Shown here one piece after another: positions 17,860 through 27,673 of a stretch of DNA of 64,000 nucleotides. Source of the DNA: JANXQG01 sp963804375 (GTDB lineage: Bacteria; Planctomycetota; Planctomycetia; Pirellulales; Thermoguttaceae); contig CAWDQE010000019.1 of NCBI GenBank assembly GCA_963804375.1, positions 558,001-622,000 of the forward strand, read 5' to 3'. The translations under genes and the position numbers were made by a program. Under the pieces are notes generated by a model. It was given only the letters and a program-made list of their open reading frames with translations. It made no database searches and had not been told where the DNA came from. Each line of letters begins with the position of its first letter. Positions within the stretch are counted from its first letter, which is position 1.

Positions 17860-18079
17860 AATCCGCGGCGAGCGCGTCGAGATCCTACGGCGTATCGCGT
17901 TCGACTCCGGCTATGAAGCGGGCGCAGAGGATGCCGGCAGCGGCGAACTGCTGGTCGAAGGGCTGGAACTGCGGTACGCGTTATTCAAGGAAGGGGCGGT
18001 GCAGAATCCGGGCGAATCAGCAATCACCTGTATCCCGCCGTGGATGGCCGCACTCTTGTACCACAAGCCGTGGCCGTAG
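17816..18079 (+). CDS. Small hypothetical protein (87 aa)
   Basis: This ORF overlaps the end of the previous one by 44 bp in another frame and has strongly G/C-biased third codon positions, in keeping with real coding. It reads MLNLIKIGGTSYRREIRGER... and ends ALLYHKPWP. No family is recognised. It could also be a chance ORF. Confidence 0.35.
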   Translation: MLNLIKIGGTSYRREIRGERVEILRRIAFDSGYEAGAEDAGSGELLVEGLELRYALFKEGAVQNPGESAITCIPPWMAALLYHKPWP

Positions 18080-18110
18080 CGTCTCTTCCAGCTGGCGACA
18101 ACTCGCTGCA

Positions 18111-18917
18111 TCAGCGTACTTCGCCGGGCGATGGCAGAGAATCCGCCAGGCTGATCAGGTTTTGCGGCCTCACACGAATAACGCCATAGCGGGGGGAGTC
18201 GATGTCCGCGATCAGCATGAACGCGACCGAGACGATAAGCGGCAGAATCGGAAGCAGCTTGGATCCTGCTTTGGCACTACGCGAACCATAGCCGACCAGC
18301 AAGTTGCAGCCGACGGCGATGGCTGCCATCAGAACCCATGCGGCTGTTGGGATGCGATTCCAGTAACCAGCCTGGGTGTATCCCTGTGAATTCAAAACAT
18401 CGCTCATGCCGGAAACGACAAAGGCCATCACGGGGGTAGGTTGCGCCGCCGCCGGACCACGAATCGCCGACCACAGCTCGTTCTGCAACTGAGCGGTACG
18501 CGTGTTGATCTGCTGAAGGTCGTCTTCCCAGTGAGCCATGTAGAACCGAACTCGCCCGTCCAGGTATTTCTTCAGTAATACACGAACGGCAGCCGCATCG
18601 GCCGAAGGCAACAAGTCGGCCCGGACGTATTCCGTCCCGATCGCGTTTGCCTCCGCCTCCTCATAGACCTTGCGTTGGTCGTAGCGGTTCGTGGCCATCG
18701 AAAAGCTGAATCCGATAATCAGCCCGAGCAAAGTCAATGTAGAAGCCAGGATGAATCCGAAATCCTCGCGCAGCTCCTGGTCCAGCGTGCCCTGTCTTCG
18801 CCGAAACGACCATCCGACCCGCGCCGAAAGCCACAGCTCATCGTTCACGACGGGCCAAGAGCATCGCCGGGGCCGGTGACTGCAGGCATGCTTGCAGCGA
18901 CTCTGACTGGGCCTCAC
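18111..18917 (-). CDS. Bestrophin-like (DUF4239) membrane protein
   Basis: Two N-side hydrophobic stretches (FILASTLTLLGLIIGFSFSM and a cytosolic loop with NRYDQRKVYEEAEANAIGTE) and two C-side helices (WVLMAAIAVGCNLLVGYGSR and LLPILPLIVSVAFMLIADID) match the DUF4239 bestrophin-like pattern, including the loop ending IDSPRYGVIRVRPQNL. The first ~45 residues from the 18917 start are basic and poorly conserved in look. The family usually has another N-terminal helix, so this end may be truncated. Proposed role is a membrane channel-like protein; substrate unknown. Confidence 0.68.
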   Translation of the reverse strand: MRPSQSRCKHACSHRPRRCSWPVVNDELWLSARVGWSFRRRQGTLDQELREDFGFILASTLTLLGLIIGFSFSMATNRYDQRKVYEEAEANAIGTEYVRADLLPSADAAAVRVLLKKYLDGRVRFYMAHWEDDLQQINTRTAQLQNELWSAIRGPAAAQPTPVMAFVVSGMSDVLNSQGYTQAGYWNRIPTAAWVLMAAIAVGCNLLVGYGSRSAKAGSKLLPILPLIVSVAFMLIADIDSPRYGVIRVRPQNLISLADSLPSPGEVR

Positions 18918-19106
18918 GCGACGCCGCCACCAGCGCTAGGCCCTTCGCCCCACGCGCTGGCGGAAGCACAGCGGCTCGTGCGCCACGCGGCCGCATCGGC
19001 CGGAACATCCAGCAGGCGAAGTGGGCGCGGAGTCGGCGCTCCGCGGTGGGGAGGTCGAGTGGAACATGGAAGTTGCGTGGGCGGAGGGCGCAGAAGCGCG
19101 GTAGCG

Positions 19107-21365
19107 TCAGGCTTTCCGGCGTAGCCTCCAGATTCCCAACGCCACGGTGCCCGCAAGCAACAACGCCACACTGCCGGGTTCTGGCACGCTCGCCACGCGA
19201 AAGCCCACCGTGGAGTACTCATCGGGGGGCGCGTCATCAACGCCAAATATGCGCCCTCCGCATGACATGTAGTAGGTCGTGTCCGCCCATGACCCGCCGC
19301 GAACAACGTGTATATCGAAGCCCGACAAGACCGTCTCCGTAAATTGGAATACGTCGCCTCCCATGTCGTAGGTCAAGTAGGGGCCGGGAGAAGCGGCGAA
19401 CTCACCCACGGTGGTTAGATATTCGGGCGGATCGGTGTAGCCACCATTCCCGCTGTAGTTCGCGTTGTTCGTGCCGGCAATGGACAGCACGTTGGTGGGC
19501 GCAGAATTGCTCCTTGTCGGATACGTCCAGTATCCGGCTGCTGTGCCGCCGCCAATATAATAGGCCGCCTTATACCATTCGTCTTCGGTCGGTAGAAAAT
19601 ACTGTGCTCCCGCGTTGCGAGAAACCGTCGCCAATGCCGCGTCGGTCGTCCCGCCGTTGAGCGTGTATGCACCGGTCTCGGTGGTGCGCACTCCCTCTGC
19701 CCCCGTCGGCTGTCCGTTTTGAAGCCAGTTGCAGAATCGAGCGGCGTCGCCCCACGACACCCAATCGACTGGATAGTTCGCTGATTGCGCCGCCACGCTG
19801 TAGGTGTAGTTGCCGCTGCTTCCCGATCTCGTGATTCCACATCCGATATACTGGTAGGGCTGTCCGTAAGGTGGCGGCGGCTGGCCCGGCATGGCCGGGT
19901 TGTAGAGACCGTACGGATCAGTGGCCGCAACGGCATTGAGGAAAGCGGTGTATTGCGCCGCCGTCACGTCGTACTTACCCATCTCGTAGACGTTCGAGAC
20001 AGTTCCGCAGGGCCGCGGCTGCCCGTTTGTGTCTGCTACATTGCCCGGATCGCCCACGGTCACGAATTGCAGACTTGCAAGGCCCGTCCACGTTCCGCCG
20101 CTGATCGTGCCGCCCATGTTGAACACGTCGGCCTGAGCCGAGACGGCGGAGACCACCACGGCTGCCGCCAACGAGAATCGCACGATCCTCTTCGCCCGAC
20201 GCCGCCGCCAAACGTAACCGAGCAGCCCAAGAGCACCGACGCCGAGAAGGGCAAACGTGGAGGGTTCGGGAGTCATGTAGGTAACCGTCAGTACTGGCGG
20301 GTTTGCACCCTCGCACGAACTGAATCCCCAACTGTCGTTGCCGGTCGGCAACATCGCCCAGCCGTCGTTGGCGGCACCGTTGGCCCAAGCTTGCAACGAA
20401 GTCGTGACGTCGGTTGTCGTCAACGGAAGCAGCGACGTGCCGGTGGGACTGACGACGGTGTCTGCCGTAAGGAGCGACTCGATCCCGTCCGCCTGAATGC
20501 CGTTAGTCATGCTGTTCCAGGTGGCGGTGGCATCGCTCCAGGGCACCAGCATGCGGTGAAGCTCGCAAGTGGTGTTGGAAGTGTCGCTCGTCGCCCATTG
20601 GAGCATTGCCGAAACGATCTTTGCACCCGGCGGCACCTGACCCGCTGCGTTGCCAATGATGTTGTTGAACTCCAACAACCCCTGCGAAGTGCTGCCAGGG
20701 CTGTTGACCAGCGTGAGCGTCGTGGCCGATTGGCTGGTTTGGTTGGGCGATGCCTGGAGAAGCATCGTATCGGACGTGCCCTTGTAATTGTTCACCCCTT
20801 GCTGAAAACTCACGGTCTGGACGCTGGCCGTGGGATAGGAATTGTACTCGACAACGTAGCCCAGCACCGTACACCACTCCGCGGAGTTCATCTGATCGTT
20901 CCACGTGCCAAATTGGCCAGTCGTCATGTTTCGATCGAGCTGCAGGTAGTCTTCTCTATTGTACGCGTTGTTGGGCTCGCCGGGGTTCCAGTTCGTGTAG
21001 CTCCAGGATTCGCCGCTCGTCCAGGCCCAATGGCCTGCCGGCTCGGCAAGCTTGTCGTATTGATAGCCACCGATCCAAGGTCCGAAGGTCCCCGACGAAT
21101 TCGCGTCCCAATACTTCAAATCGGAAACCAGATTGGTGACGAAGCTGTTTTCCACAGCCGATGTAATTGAGGCAAGGTAACCGCCCTTGGCGGTGGCCAC
21201 CGCGTTGGCATAGGTCCACAGCGTATTCGAGCCCACGTAGACGCCTTCATACCAGTGGCCGTTGCCGCCGCTGGCAACAGTCCATTGAATCGGTGCTGCA
21301 ACAAGCTGCCGGACGGCGAACAGCACGAACAATGTCACAACCAATACTCGATAACGCTTTCCCAT
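19107..21365 (-). CDS. Double PEP-CTERM surface protein: C-type lectin + DNRLRE, then SUMF1 domain
   Basis: The 752-residue ORF holds two complete secreted proteins in one frame. Part 1 has a signal peptide (MGKRYRVLVVTLFVLFAVRQ), a C-type lectin-like domain (WIGGYQYDKL...SYTNWNPGEPNNAYNREDYL), a DNRLRE-like carbohydrate-binding region, and a PEP-CTERM signal (PEPSTFALLGVGALGLLGYV then WRRRRAK) at about residues 366-392. Without a stop, part 2 begins with a new hydrophobic leader (RIVRFSLAAAVVVSAVSAQA), a SUMF1/formylglycine-generating-type domain (YDVTAAQYTAFLNAV, DWVSWGDAARFCNWLQ, VVRGGSW, GFRVA) and a second PEP-CTERM (VPEPGSVALLLAGTVALGIW). PEP-CTERM signals are cut by exosortase at the membrane. 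Start 21365 is chosen for the GGGAAAG site just upstream; a GTG at 21380 is possible. Part 2 has no ATG at its leader, only a GTG. Confidence 0.85.
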   Translation of the reverse strand: MGKRYRVLVVTLFVLFAVRQLVAAPIQWTVASGGNGHWYEGVYVGSNTLWTYANAVATAKGGYLASITSAVENSFVTNLVSDLKYWDANSSGTFGPWIGGYQYDKLAEPAGHWAWTSGESWSYTNWNPGEPNNAYNREDYLQLDRNMTTGQFGTWNDQMNSAEWCTVLGYVVEYNSYPTASVQTVSFQQGVNNYKGTSDTMLLQASPNQTSQSATTLTLVNSPGSTSQGLLEFNNIIGNAAGQVPPGAKIVSAMLQWATSDTSNTTCELHRMLVPWSDATATWNSMTNGIQADGIESLLTADTVVSPTGTSLLPLTTTDVTTSLQAWANGAANDGWAMLPTGNDSWGFSSCEGANPPVLTVTYMTPEPSTFALLGVGALGLLGYVWRRRRAKRIVRFSLAAAVVVSAVSAQADVFNMGGTISGGTWTGLASLQFVTVGDPGNVADTNGQPRPCGTVSNVYEMGKYDVTAAQYTAFLNAVAATDPYGLYNPAMPGQPPPPYGQPYQYIGCGITRSGSSGNYTYSVAAQSANYPVDWVSWGDAARFCNWLQNGQPTGAEGVRTTETGAYTLNGGTTDAALATVSRNAGAQYFLPTEDEWYKAAYYIGGGTAAGYWTYPTRSNSAPTNVLSIAGTNNANYSGNGGYTDPPEYLTTVGEFAASPGPYLTYDMGGDVFQFTETVLSGFDIHVVRGGSWADTTYYMSCGGRIFGVDDAPPDEYSTVGFRVASVPEPGSVALLLAGTVALGIWRLRRKA

Positions 21366-21496
21366 GATTATCTTTCCCACATTCTTTGTTTCAGTAGGAT
21401 TGTCTCCAAGCGAAACTTCCCTCCCGGCTCAAAAGCCAACAAGGATTGCCGCCTGCAATGACAAGTGCGTTAACTTGTGCTACCTTTCTCTGATCT

Positions 21497-22093
21497 TCAA
21501 CCTCTCGCCCTACGTCGCCGCAGGTAGACTGCCCCTAGTCCCAGCAGTGCCGGGTACAAGAGGGCTAAGGCAGACGGTTCCGGGACCGGGATACTGGAGT
21601 TGTAACGAATGCTCCCATCGTTCCATGCATTCTGGTTCTCTTCGTCGTACTGCACAAAATTTGCGGCAAAACTCTGGACTTGTCCTCCGCTTCCGTAGAC
21701 TGCTTGCAAAACGTCAAACTGGCCCGTGAGCCTGTTGTCGCATCGCCCGTCGCCGTAAAAGCAGAGACCCGCACCGGAACCCTGAAAAGGATAGCGGGTC
21801 GCACCAAGATAAAGGCCGGGGCTCACCAAAGTGTCATTTGGGCCGACGAAATCCAGTTCCCACTCCCCGACCCTGAATTCCACCACGGTGCCGTAATACG
21901 CCGAGAAAGTGGTTCCGTTTTGAGGGGTCAGGGTCTCCGTCAGGCCGCCGCCAACCCAACTCGATGGCGAGCTTGTAAAGTACAGGATGTCTTGCGCACT
22001 ACCTCGTGAATCGAGAACCACAGTGAGCAACGTGGCGCTCGCCAACCACCCCAACTCGGCAATGCAAGAGAAACCATTGGTTCTTCGCGACAT
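21497..22093 (-). CDS. PEP-CTERM sorting domain-containing protein
   Basis: The 198-residue protein has an N-terminal leader (MSRRTNGFSCIAELGWLASA), a beta-rich middle without a recognised domain (GTVVEFRVGEWELDFVGPND), and a clear PEP-CTERM tripartite signal at the end: VPEPSALALLYPALLGLGAV followed by YLRRRRARG. It is exported and anchored by exosortase. An AAGGAG Shine-Dalgarno sequence lies 8 bp before the ATG. A conserved ~160-bp noncoding repeat lies directly upstream of the gene. Confidence 0.87.
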   Translation of the reverse strand: MSRRTNGFSCIAELGWLASATLLTVVLDSRGSAQDILYFTSSPSSWVGGGLTETLTPQNGTTFSAYYGTVVEFRVGEWELDFVGPNDTLVSPGLYLGATRYPFQGSGAGLCFYGDGRCDNRLTGQFDVLQAVYGSGGQVQSFAANFVQYDEENQNAWNDGSIRYNSSIPVPEPSALALLYPALLGLGAVYLRRRRARG

Positions 22094-22148
22094 GACATTA
22101 ACTCCTTATAAAATGAACAGACCTGATGAACACGGTCCTTGTTCCGAT

Positions 22149-25100
22149 TCACACGTTCTTCCCGCTTGGCGCAAGCATCCGCCACGGAGAACACTCAAGG
22201 GAAACCAGACCCAGCCAAAGAACGGCGCAGTGCCAGACTCCCTTTGAAAGGCTTCGTATCGAGCCACCGGACGCCGATAGGCTGAAACAACTCTCGCCGG
22301 AGCTGCGCTGCTGCGGACGGAGGCTCGCGGGGGTTGCGCTGCCTGCTGCTATCGGGTCTGCGTTGAGGGCTGGAAAATGCATGGCGGCCCGCCGTCTTGC
22401 CTCTATGTGAGAGGAACATTTCGGAAAGGACAGGGTGGTCGGAGTTTCGCTCGAAGCAGTCTGCGCTGCAAGCCGCCTCCGCCAACACGCCCAAGCGATC
22501 AGCCCCAGGACGCTCGCCCCGAGCAGTGCCGCGGTCGAAGGTTCCGGCACGACGGTGAGCATGAGATCATTGTTTTGCACGGAAAGCGTTGCCGGGTATC
22601 CACCGATCGAACCGCTGAGGTTGCTCCCCAGGCCGCTGATCGATTTGGCGTTGACCAACGTATAGGTGCCCGGACTGAAGCCGCCCGTCCAGTTGAAGCC
22701 GAAATTGGAGAACCCCTGGCCATTGAAGGTCAAACTGCCCGAGGGCATGGAGACCTCGTCGTCGGTCGAGACCCCGTCCAGTTCGTAATCCATGACCGCT
22801 CCGGATGCCAAGGTCAGGTTTCCGCTCAACTGCAAGACGCCCCGCGGGTCGCCTGGGGCCAGAGTTCCGCCCGCGTAGACCGTGACACTTGTCAAAGTGC
22901 CGACGCCTGCCAGAGTCCCGCCGCTGACGCTGATGGGGCTGGCGAGCGAACCATCCACCGCGAGCCGTCCCGATTTGACCGTTGTGCCGCCGGTGTAGCC
23001 GTTGCTGCCGGCGAGCACTTGCGTGCCACTGCCGCTCATGACCAGGCTGATCGGGCCCAGCGTTCCGCCGCCCTGGATCATGCCGCTGAAGGTGGTCGAA
23101 CCACCCGTAGGGCTCAAGGTCAGGATGGAGGCGGCGGAATTGCTGTTGATGATGATGCCGCCGCTACCGGGCGTGTTGTCCGAGAGCGAGGCGAGCTGCT
23201 GGCTGCCGCCGCTGAGGTCCAGCTTGCCGCTTCCGGCGATCGACAAGGCCGTTGTGGCGGGCAAGTAGTTCACGGGAGTAACGGGGGCAAACAAGGACTT
23301 CATGGTGCCGAGGTTGTCGAAGACTGCGGTTACTGTATCGGCGTTGTTATGCGCGGTGGCGGCAATTCCCAGGAGGAAGCCGCCGGCCGTCCCCATCGAC
23401 GCCGAGTAATTGCCGATGAAGATCCACGACGAATCGGTGGCGCTGGGCGGTGTGGAACTGGTGCTGTGGCTTTCGTAGCCGTTGAACAGGTCCAGCGCAG
23501 CGTTGTACGTTAGTCGCAACCAGTTAGGTCCCAGGGACGTGCCGTATTCGAGGGTGCGCGACTGGTCGACCCACTCGAAGTTGACGCCGTTGCCGGACGT
23601 TTCGGCAATGAATACGGCAGGATCGGCGCTGTTGCTGGCGTCCTGGCGTACCATGATGCCGGCCTTTTCCCAGCCATCCGTGTTTTGCGTGGTCATGCCG
23701 GCGATATGGACCGCCACGTCGAAGCTCTGGCTGGCGGGGACCGGCACGTAGACGTAGTAGCCTTGCTGCGTGGCGCCCCAGATGTCGTTGCCGGCCCCGG
23801 TGATCGAGAGCGTATTGCCCGTCAGGCTGTAGGAGCCGGGGTTCGCCGTGCCACCCGCGCGTAATGGTGGCGCCGGTCGGGCCGCCGGACGCGAGGAAGT
23901 TGAGCGTGCCGGCGGCGATGACCGTGGGACCTCGGTAGGTGGCGGGCGCGGCCAGCGTAAGAGCTCCTACACCCTGTTTGCTCAGGCCGCCCGCCCCGCT
24001 CAAGACGCCGTAGTACGTCGTATTCTGCGCGTTGGCGCCCACGTTGAGCGTGACGGCCTCCGCGGCTGCGGTCGCCAAGGCGATGCTGCCGGAGCCGGTC
24101 AGCCCGCCCAGCACAGGGCTGGTAATCCCCGCCGCGAAATTCAGGCTGCCGCCGTTGAGGTTGACCGTGCTGTTCTGGGCCGCCAGACCATGGGCCAGCA
24201 CCAGGGTGCCGCCGTTGATCGTGGTGTTTCCGCTGTAGGTGTTGCTGCTTGCCAGCGCCAACGAACCGCTGCCCGTGAGACGAATGCCCATTGGCCCGTT
24301 GCTGCCGTTGGCGATCGGGCCACCGAGGGTCAGCGCCCGTTGCTGCTGACCGTGAGGTTCTCGTCCAGCGTCAGCGGCGTGCTGAGGGCATGCGTGCCGT
24401 TGGTAACCGCGATCAGCGCGCCCTCGCCGGAGTTGCTCAACGTGATTGTGTTGTTTCCCTCGCCGCTGAGCGTATAGCCCGCGCCGGCCGCGGCGGAATT
24501 GCCCAGCAGCAGCGTGCCGAGGGTGAGTGGCGCGTCTAGCGTGAGTCTCGCTGCGGATGTGGTGGGAGCGTTAACGAAGGCTATGGCCCCGGCGGCGTTG
24601 GGGACGGGGCCGGTCCAATTGCCCGCCTTGCTCCAACTGCCGCTCACGGCCGCGGCCCATGCGGAGGGCGGCGCGATCGCCGGAGCAACCGCCAACCCGG
24701 CCCAATACACGCCGCTGGCCAACGTCGAACGAGTGCCGTTGGCCGCGTACTCGTAGATGGTCGCCGGGCCGTTGCTGTCGTCCACGAAGACGTTTCCGCT
24801 GGCGTCGACAGCGATCCCGCGCGGATAATTCAGCCCGGACGCGAAAACCGATTCCGCGCCGCTCGGAGTGAATTTGTCGACGCTGCCGCCGGACAGCACG
24901 TAGAGGTTGCCGCTGGCATCGAAGGCCATGTTCTCGGGCACGTACAGGCCGCTGGCGAACGTGGTCCGCGTGCCGCTGGGGGTGAACTCGTAGATCGCTC
25001 CGTAAGGAGCGGCGGTGGCATCCGCTTCGAAGAGGTTGCCGTTGAGAGGATCATAGGTCAGGTTGCGGCAGTTGCCGCCTACGTTCGTGGTGAAGACGGA

Positions 25101-25478
25101 GTGGACCCCCGTGGGAGTATACTTGTAGATGCATTGCATAAAGTCGTCCGCCACATAGACGTTGCCGCTGGCATCGACGGCAATGCCTTCAGGGTCCGTT
25201 TCGGTGGCGAAAAGCGTGGGAACGCCAGTGGGGCCGATCTTGTAGATTCCCCCCGGGTCGTTCGTAACGAAGAGATTGCCGTTGCTGTCGAACGTGAGGT
25301 TGTACGGGGAACTCAATCCGCCGGCAAAAACGGTTTGGGACCCGCTCAGCGTCATCTGTACAACGTTGCCGTTGGAAAGAAAGAAGAGATTGTCCGCCGC
25401 GGTCGCACGGCTCATTGCCACGGCCAGAACTCCTACCAGAATCAGGGCCCTCGCTGTACCATCCGTCTTGCGTTTCAT
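22149..25478 (-). pseudogene. PEP-CTERM protein: NHL-type propeller, autotransporter beta-strand repeats and DUF1349-like domain; two frameshifts
   Basis: From Met 25478 (MKRKTDGTARALILVGVLAV, a signal peptide) the protein has a six-bladed NHL/SMP-30-like propeller (for example GIAVDASGNVYVADD and NLTYDPLNGNLFEAD). Autotransporter-associated beta-strand repeats follow (SGSWSKAGNWTGPVPN, then SSNTYSGNTTINGGTLVLAH), then a DUF1349/laminin-G-like domain (DGWEKAGIMVRQDAS...), more strand repeats (GSNGYTGGTTVKSGRLAVDG) and PEP-CTERM (VVPEPSTAALLGASVLGLIA, WACWRRR). The frame shifts near 24335 and near 23855. After the sorting signal there is no stop for ~100 codons; the tail runs through the upstream repeat of the next gene, so a normal stop is also missing. 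Probably a cell-surface or extracellular protein. Confidence 0.82.
22160..22350 (-). repeat. Conserved upstream repeat, copy 1 (before PEP-CTERM gene at 22093)
   Basis: This stretch matches 25495-25685 over most of its length, including gggaaaccagacccagcc, gcgcagtgccagactccctt and gaggctcgcgggggttgcgc. Both copies lie just upstream of a minus-strand PEP-CTERM gene, 60-100 bp before the start codon, suggesting a shared leader or regulatory element. This copy is translated as the odd C-terminal tail of the neighbouring gene. Confidence 0.75.
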
Positions 25479-25494
25479 GGATTCGCCTTTCAGA

Positions 25495-25685
25495 TCCGCG
25501 CAGCAGCACCCGCCACGGAAACACCCAAGGGAAACCAGACCCAGCCGAGAACGGAGCGCAGTGCCAGACTCCCTTTGAGAGTCTTCGTATTGAGCCACCA
25601 GACGCAGAACAGACTTCAACGACTTTCGCAAAAAGTCGCGCTGCTGCGGACAGAGGCTCGCGGGGGTTGCGCTGCCTACTGCTTA
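25495..25685 (-). repeat. Conserved upstream repeat, copy 2 (before PEP-CTERM gene at 25478)
   Basis: Second copy of the element described at 22160-22350. It ends within about 20 bp of the start of the PEP-CTERM gene and would be in its 5' leader. The two copies differ by small indels that break any shared reading frame, so a noncoding role is favoured. The rest of the gap to 26236 contains no supportable gene. Confidence 0.75.
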
Positions 25686-26039
25686 GGATGTTTTGCGATA
25701 GGGCTACCACTTGCAGCCCGCTTTGCGGCAAAGGAACCCTGCATTGCAGGATTCTTTACCAACAGTCATCCTAGTCCGCTTTAGGAATGCTTGCAACGGT
25801 TTCGGCGAATTATGCGAATTATTTATCCAGAGTTGTGACATGTTTTGTTGCGAATAAGCATCTGCTTCGCGTTCGCGTCGAAGCGTTTGCACGCGGAAGA
25901 CGCTCGGCATACCGCTTCGTAGTCAATAGCCATAACTAGAAAGAAGGTGAAGATGCCTCCTTCGGGTGGCACGCCGTCGCGGTTCCTTTTAGCCCTCAGC
26001 GATCTTCCCGATGGCTGCCGCTTCCGCCATGCCGGGCCC

Positions 26040-26063
26040 AATTCACCAGACGTCTGGTGAATT
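26040..26063. promoter_or_regulatory. Perfect 24-bp palindrome, operator-like
   Basis: The 12-bp arm aattcaccagac is followed at once by its exact reverse complement. It lies ~170 bp past the end of the 26237-27673 gene and ~560 bp upstream of the next minus-strand start. There is no loop and no T run, so it looks more like a binding site for a dimeric protein than a terminator. Confidence 0.4.
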
Positions 26064-26236
26064 TCGCATCAAAACCTCGACCGGTTTCGACGCCGACCAG
26101 CGACCCAGCCCGCTGTCCAAGATAAACAGTCACAAGCGTGTCGGCCACGCCGCCCTGCCGCGCTCGATCAAGCTGCCCTTCGTGCCGCGTGCGCCGGGGA
26201 CGAATGCGATGGGAAGGACAGGATGGGCGGGGCGTG

Positions 26237-27673
26237 TTATTGGTTGAAAACCGCTGGCCTCTTGGTGCTGCTCGCAAAGCGTCGCCGTCGCAGGCCGTAG
26301 CCGACAAGGCCAATAGCACCGATGCCCAACAAGGCGAAGCTCGACGGCTCCGGCACTGCGGCCGCATTGGGCGAAACTGCAATCGATGAGGCAGCCTGCG
26401 AAGAGTCGAAGATCGACGCTGCCTCCGCGCCGACGGTCAGGCTCGTCCCGGCTGCAAGAGCGTTCGCGGTCGTCACGATCAGCATACCTGCCTCGACGAT
26501 CGTGCCGCCACTATAGGTGTCGCTACCGCTGAGGATCAACTTTCCATCGCCGCTGAGGCCAAGCGCCGCTGGGGTCGTGCCCTGACTGATATTGCCGAGT
26601 TGCAAAGAAGCTCCGGCCGACGCGCTGACCGCCAAGCTCCCGGCCAGCACGATGGGGGCGGAGATGGTCTGGGTGCCGCTGAGGACCGCGATCGCGGCCC
26701 CGGCGGCTGTCGTGCCCAAGGTCAACGCGCCGCCGCCTGTTCCCTGGGAGAGCGTGTAGCCGTTGGTGCTGGAGAGATTGAACAGCAGCGCCCCGGCCGA
26801 TTGATTGCCGTCCAGCGTTAGCATGATGGGAGCGCTGGCGCCGGCAAACGTCGCCGTGCCGCTGCTGGGAACTGCCGGGTTGGAGGACCAGTTGCTGGCT
26901 TTCGCCCAGCTTCCATTGCCACTGGCAGTCCACGTCCCGCCGCTGAGCGCCACGGCGGAAGCGACGAGGTTGCCCGTGACTCGGACGGATGCGGGAATGC
27001 CATCCTCACTGAAGCTGTAAGTCAGGTCGACGGGAATCGTGAGCGTTTCCGTCGAACCAGCCACGGTGAGTGTTACCGGAAGGGTGCTGGCGTTGGTTGC
27101 CGCCGAGCCTGAAAGGTTTTGAGAGTAGTATCCGGCGGTCACTCCCAATGCGGGCAGATTTGGGACACTGAAGTTTGTCGCCCCGCTCTCAGTCGTGAAT
27201 GTTAGTCCGTTGGCCGGGCCGCCGAGAGCGACCGATCCACCGGTGATGTCAAGATCCATGCCTCGCAGGTCGGCATCGCTGCTGAAACTGGTGCCTAATA
27301 CGCTGATGCTCGAAAAATACCCACCGTAGTTCTGAGGGGATCCTTCGGTATTAGCGCCGCCTAGAGGAGGCTGGTACGCGGTGGTTGCGGCGTTGGCCAG
27401 GATGGTGCTGCCGCCCGAAAACGTCAGCGTGGTGTTCAAAAGGTTCGCCGTGAGCGAGCCGCTATAGGAGTCGCTGAGCGAACCAGGCGCCTGTGCGGTG
27501 GCGGTGGCGCCATTAACCGTCATGGCGACAGTCAACGTGCTCTGGCTGCTGTTGATCGTAGGGGTGATCGTGGCTGCCGGCCCTTCACTTGCCATCCAGA
27601 CCAGGCACGCCGCAACAACAAGACCTGCCGTTGGAATCCGACTTCGTCTGCTGGTTGGTGCAATTGTTCTCAT
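26237..27673 (-). CDS. PEP-CTERM autotransporter-strand surface protein
   Basis: The 478-residue protein has a basic N-terminus and signal peptide (MRTIAPTSRRSRIPTAGLVV), a beta-rich N-half and a central WTASGNGSWAKASNWSSNPA motif typical of autotransporter-associated strand proteins. One or two strand repeats follow (LSGSDTYSGGTIVEAGMLIV), then PEP-CTERM (VPEPSSFALLGIGAIGLVGY and GLRRRRFA). It is presumably exported by Sec and processed by exosortase. The frame is intact, with the stop soon after the basic cluster. Confidence 0.87.
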   Translation of the reverse strand: MRTIAPTSRRSRIPTAGLVVAACLVWMASEGPAATITPTINSSQSTLTVAMTVNGATATAQAPGSLSDSYSGSLTANLLNTTLTFSGGSTILANAATTAYQPPLGGANTEGSPQNYGGYFSSISVLGTSFSSDADLRGMDLDITGGSVALGGPANGLTFTTESGATNFSVPNLPALGVTAGYYSQNLSGSAATNASTLPVTLTVAGSTETLTIPVDLTYSFSEDGIPASVRVTGNLVASAVALSGGTWTASGNGSWAKASNWSSNPAVPSSGTATFAGASAPIMLTLDGNQSAGALLFNLSSTNGYTLSQGTGGGALTLGTTAAGAAIAVLSGTQTISAPIVLAGSLAVSASAGASLQLGNISQGTTPAALGLSGDGKLILSGSDTYSGGTIVEAGMLIVTTANALAAGTSLTVGAEAASIFDSSQAASSIAVSPNAAAVPEPSSFALLGIGAIGLVGYGLRRRRFASSTKRPAVFNQ

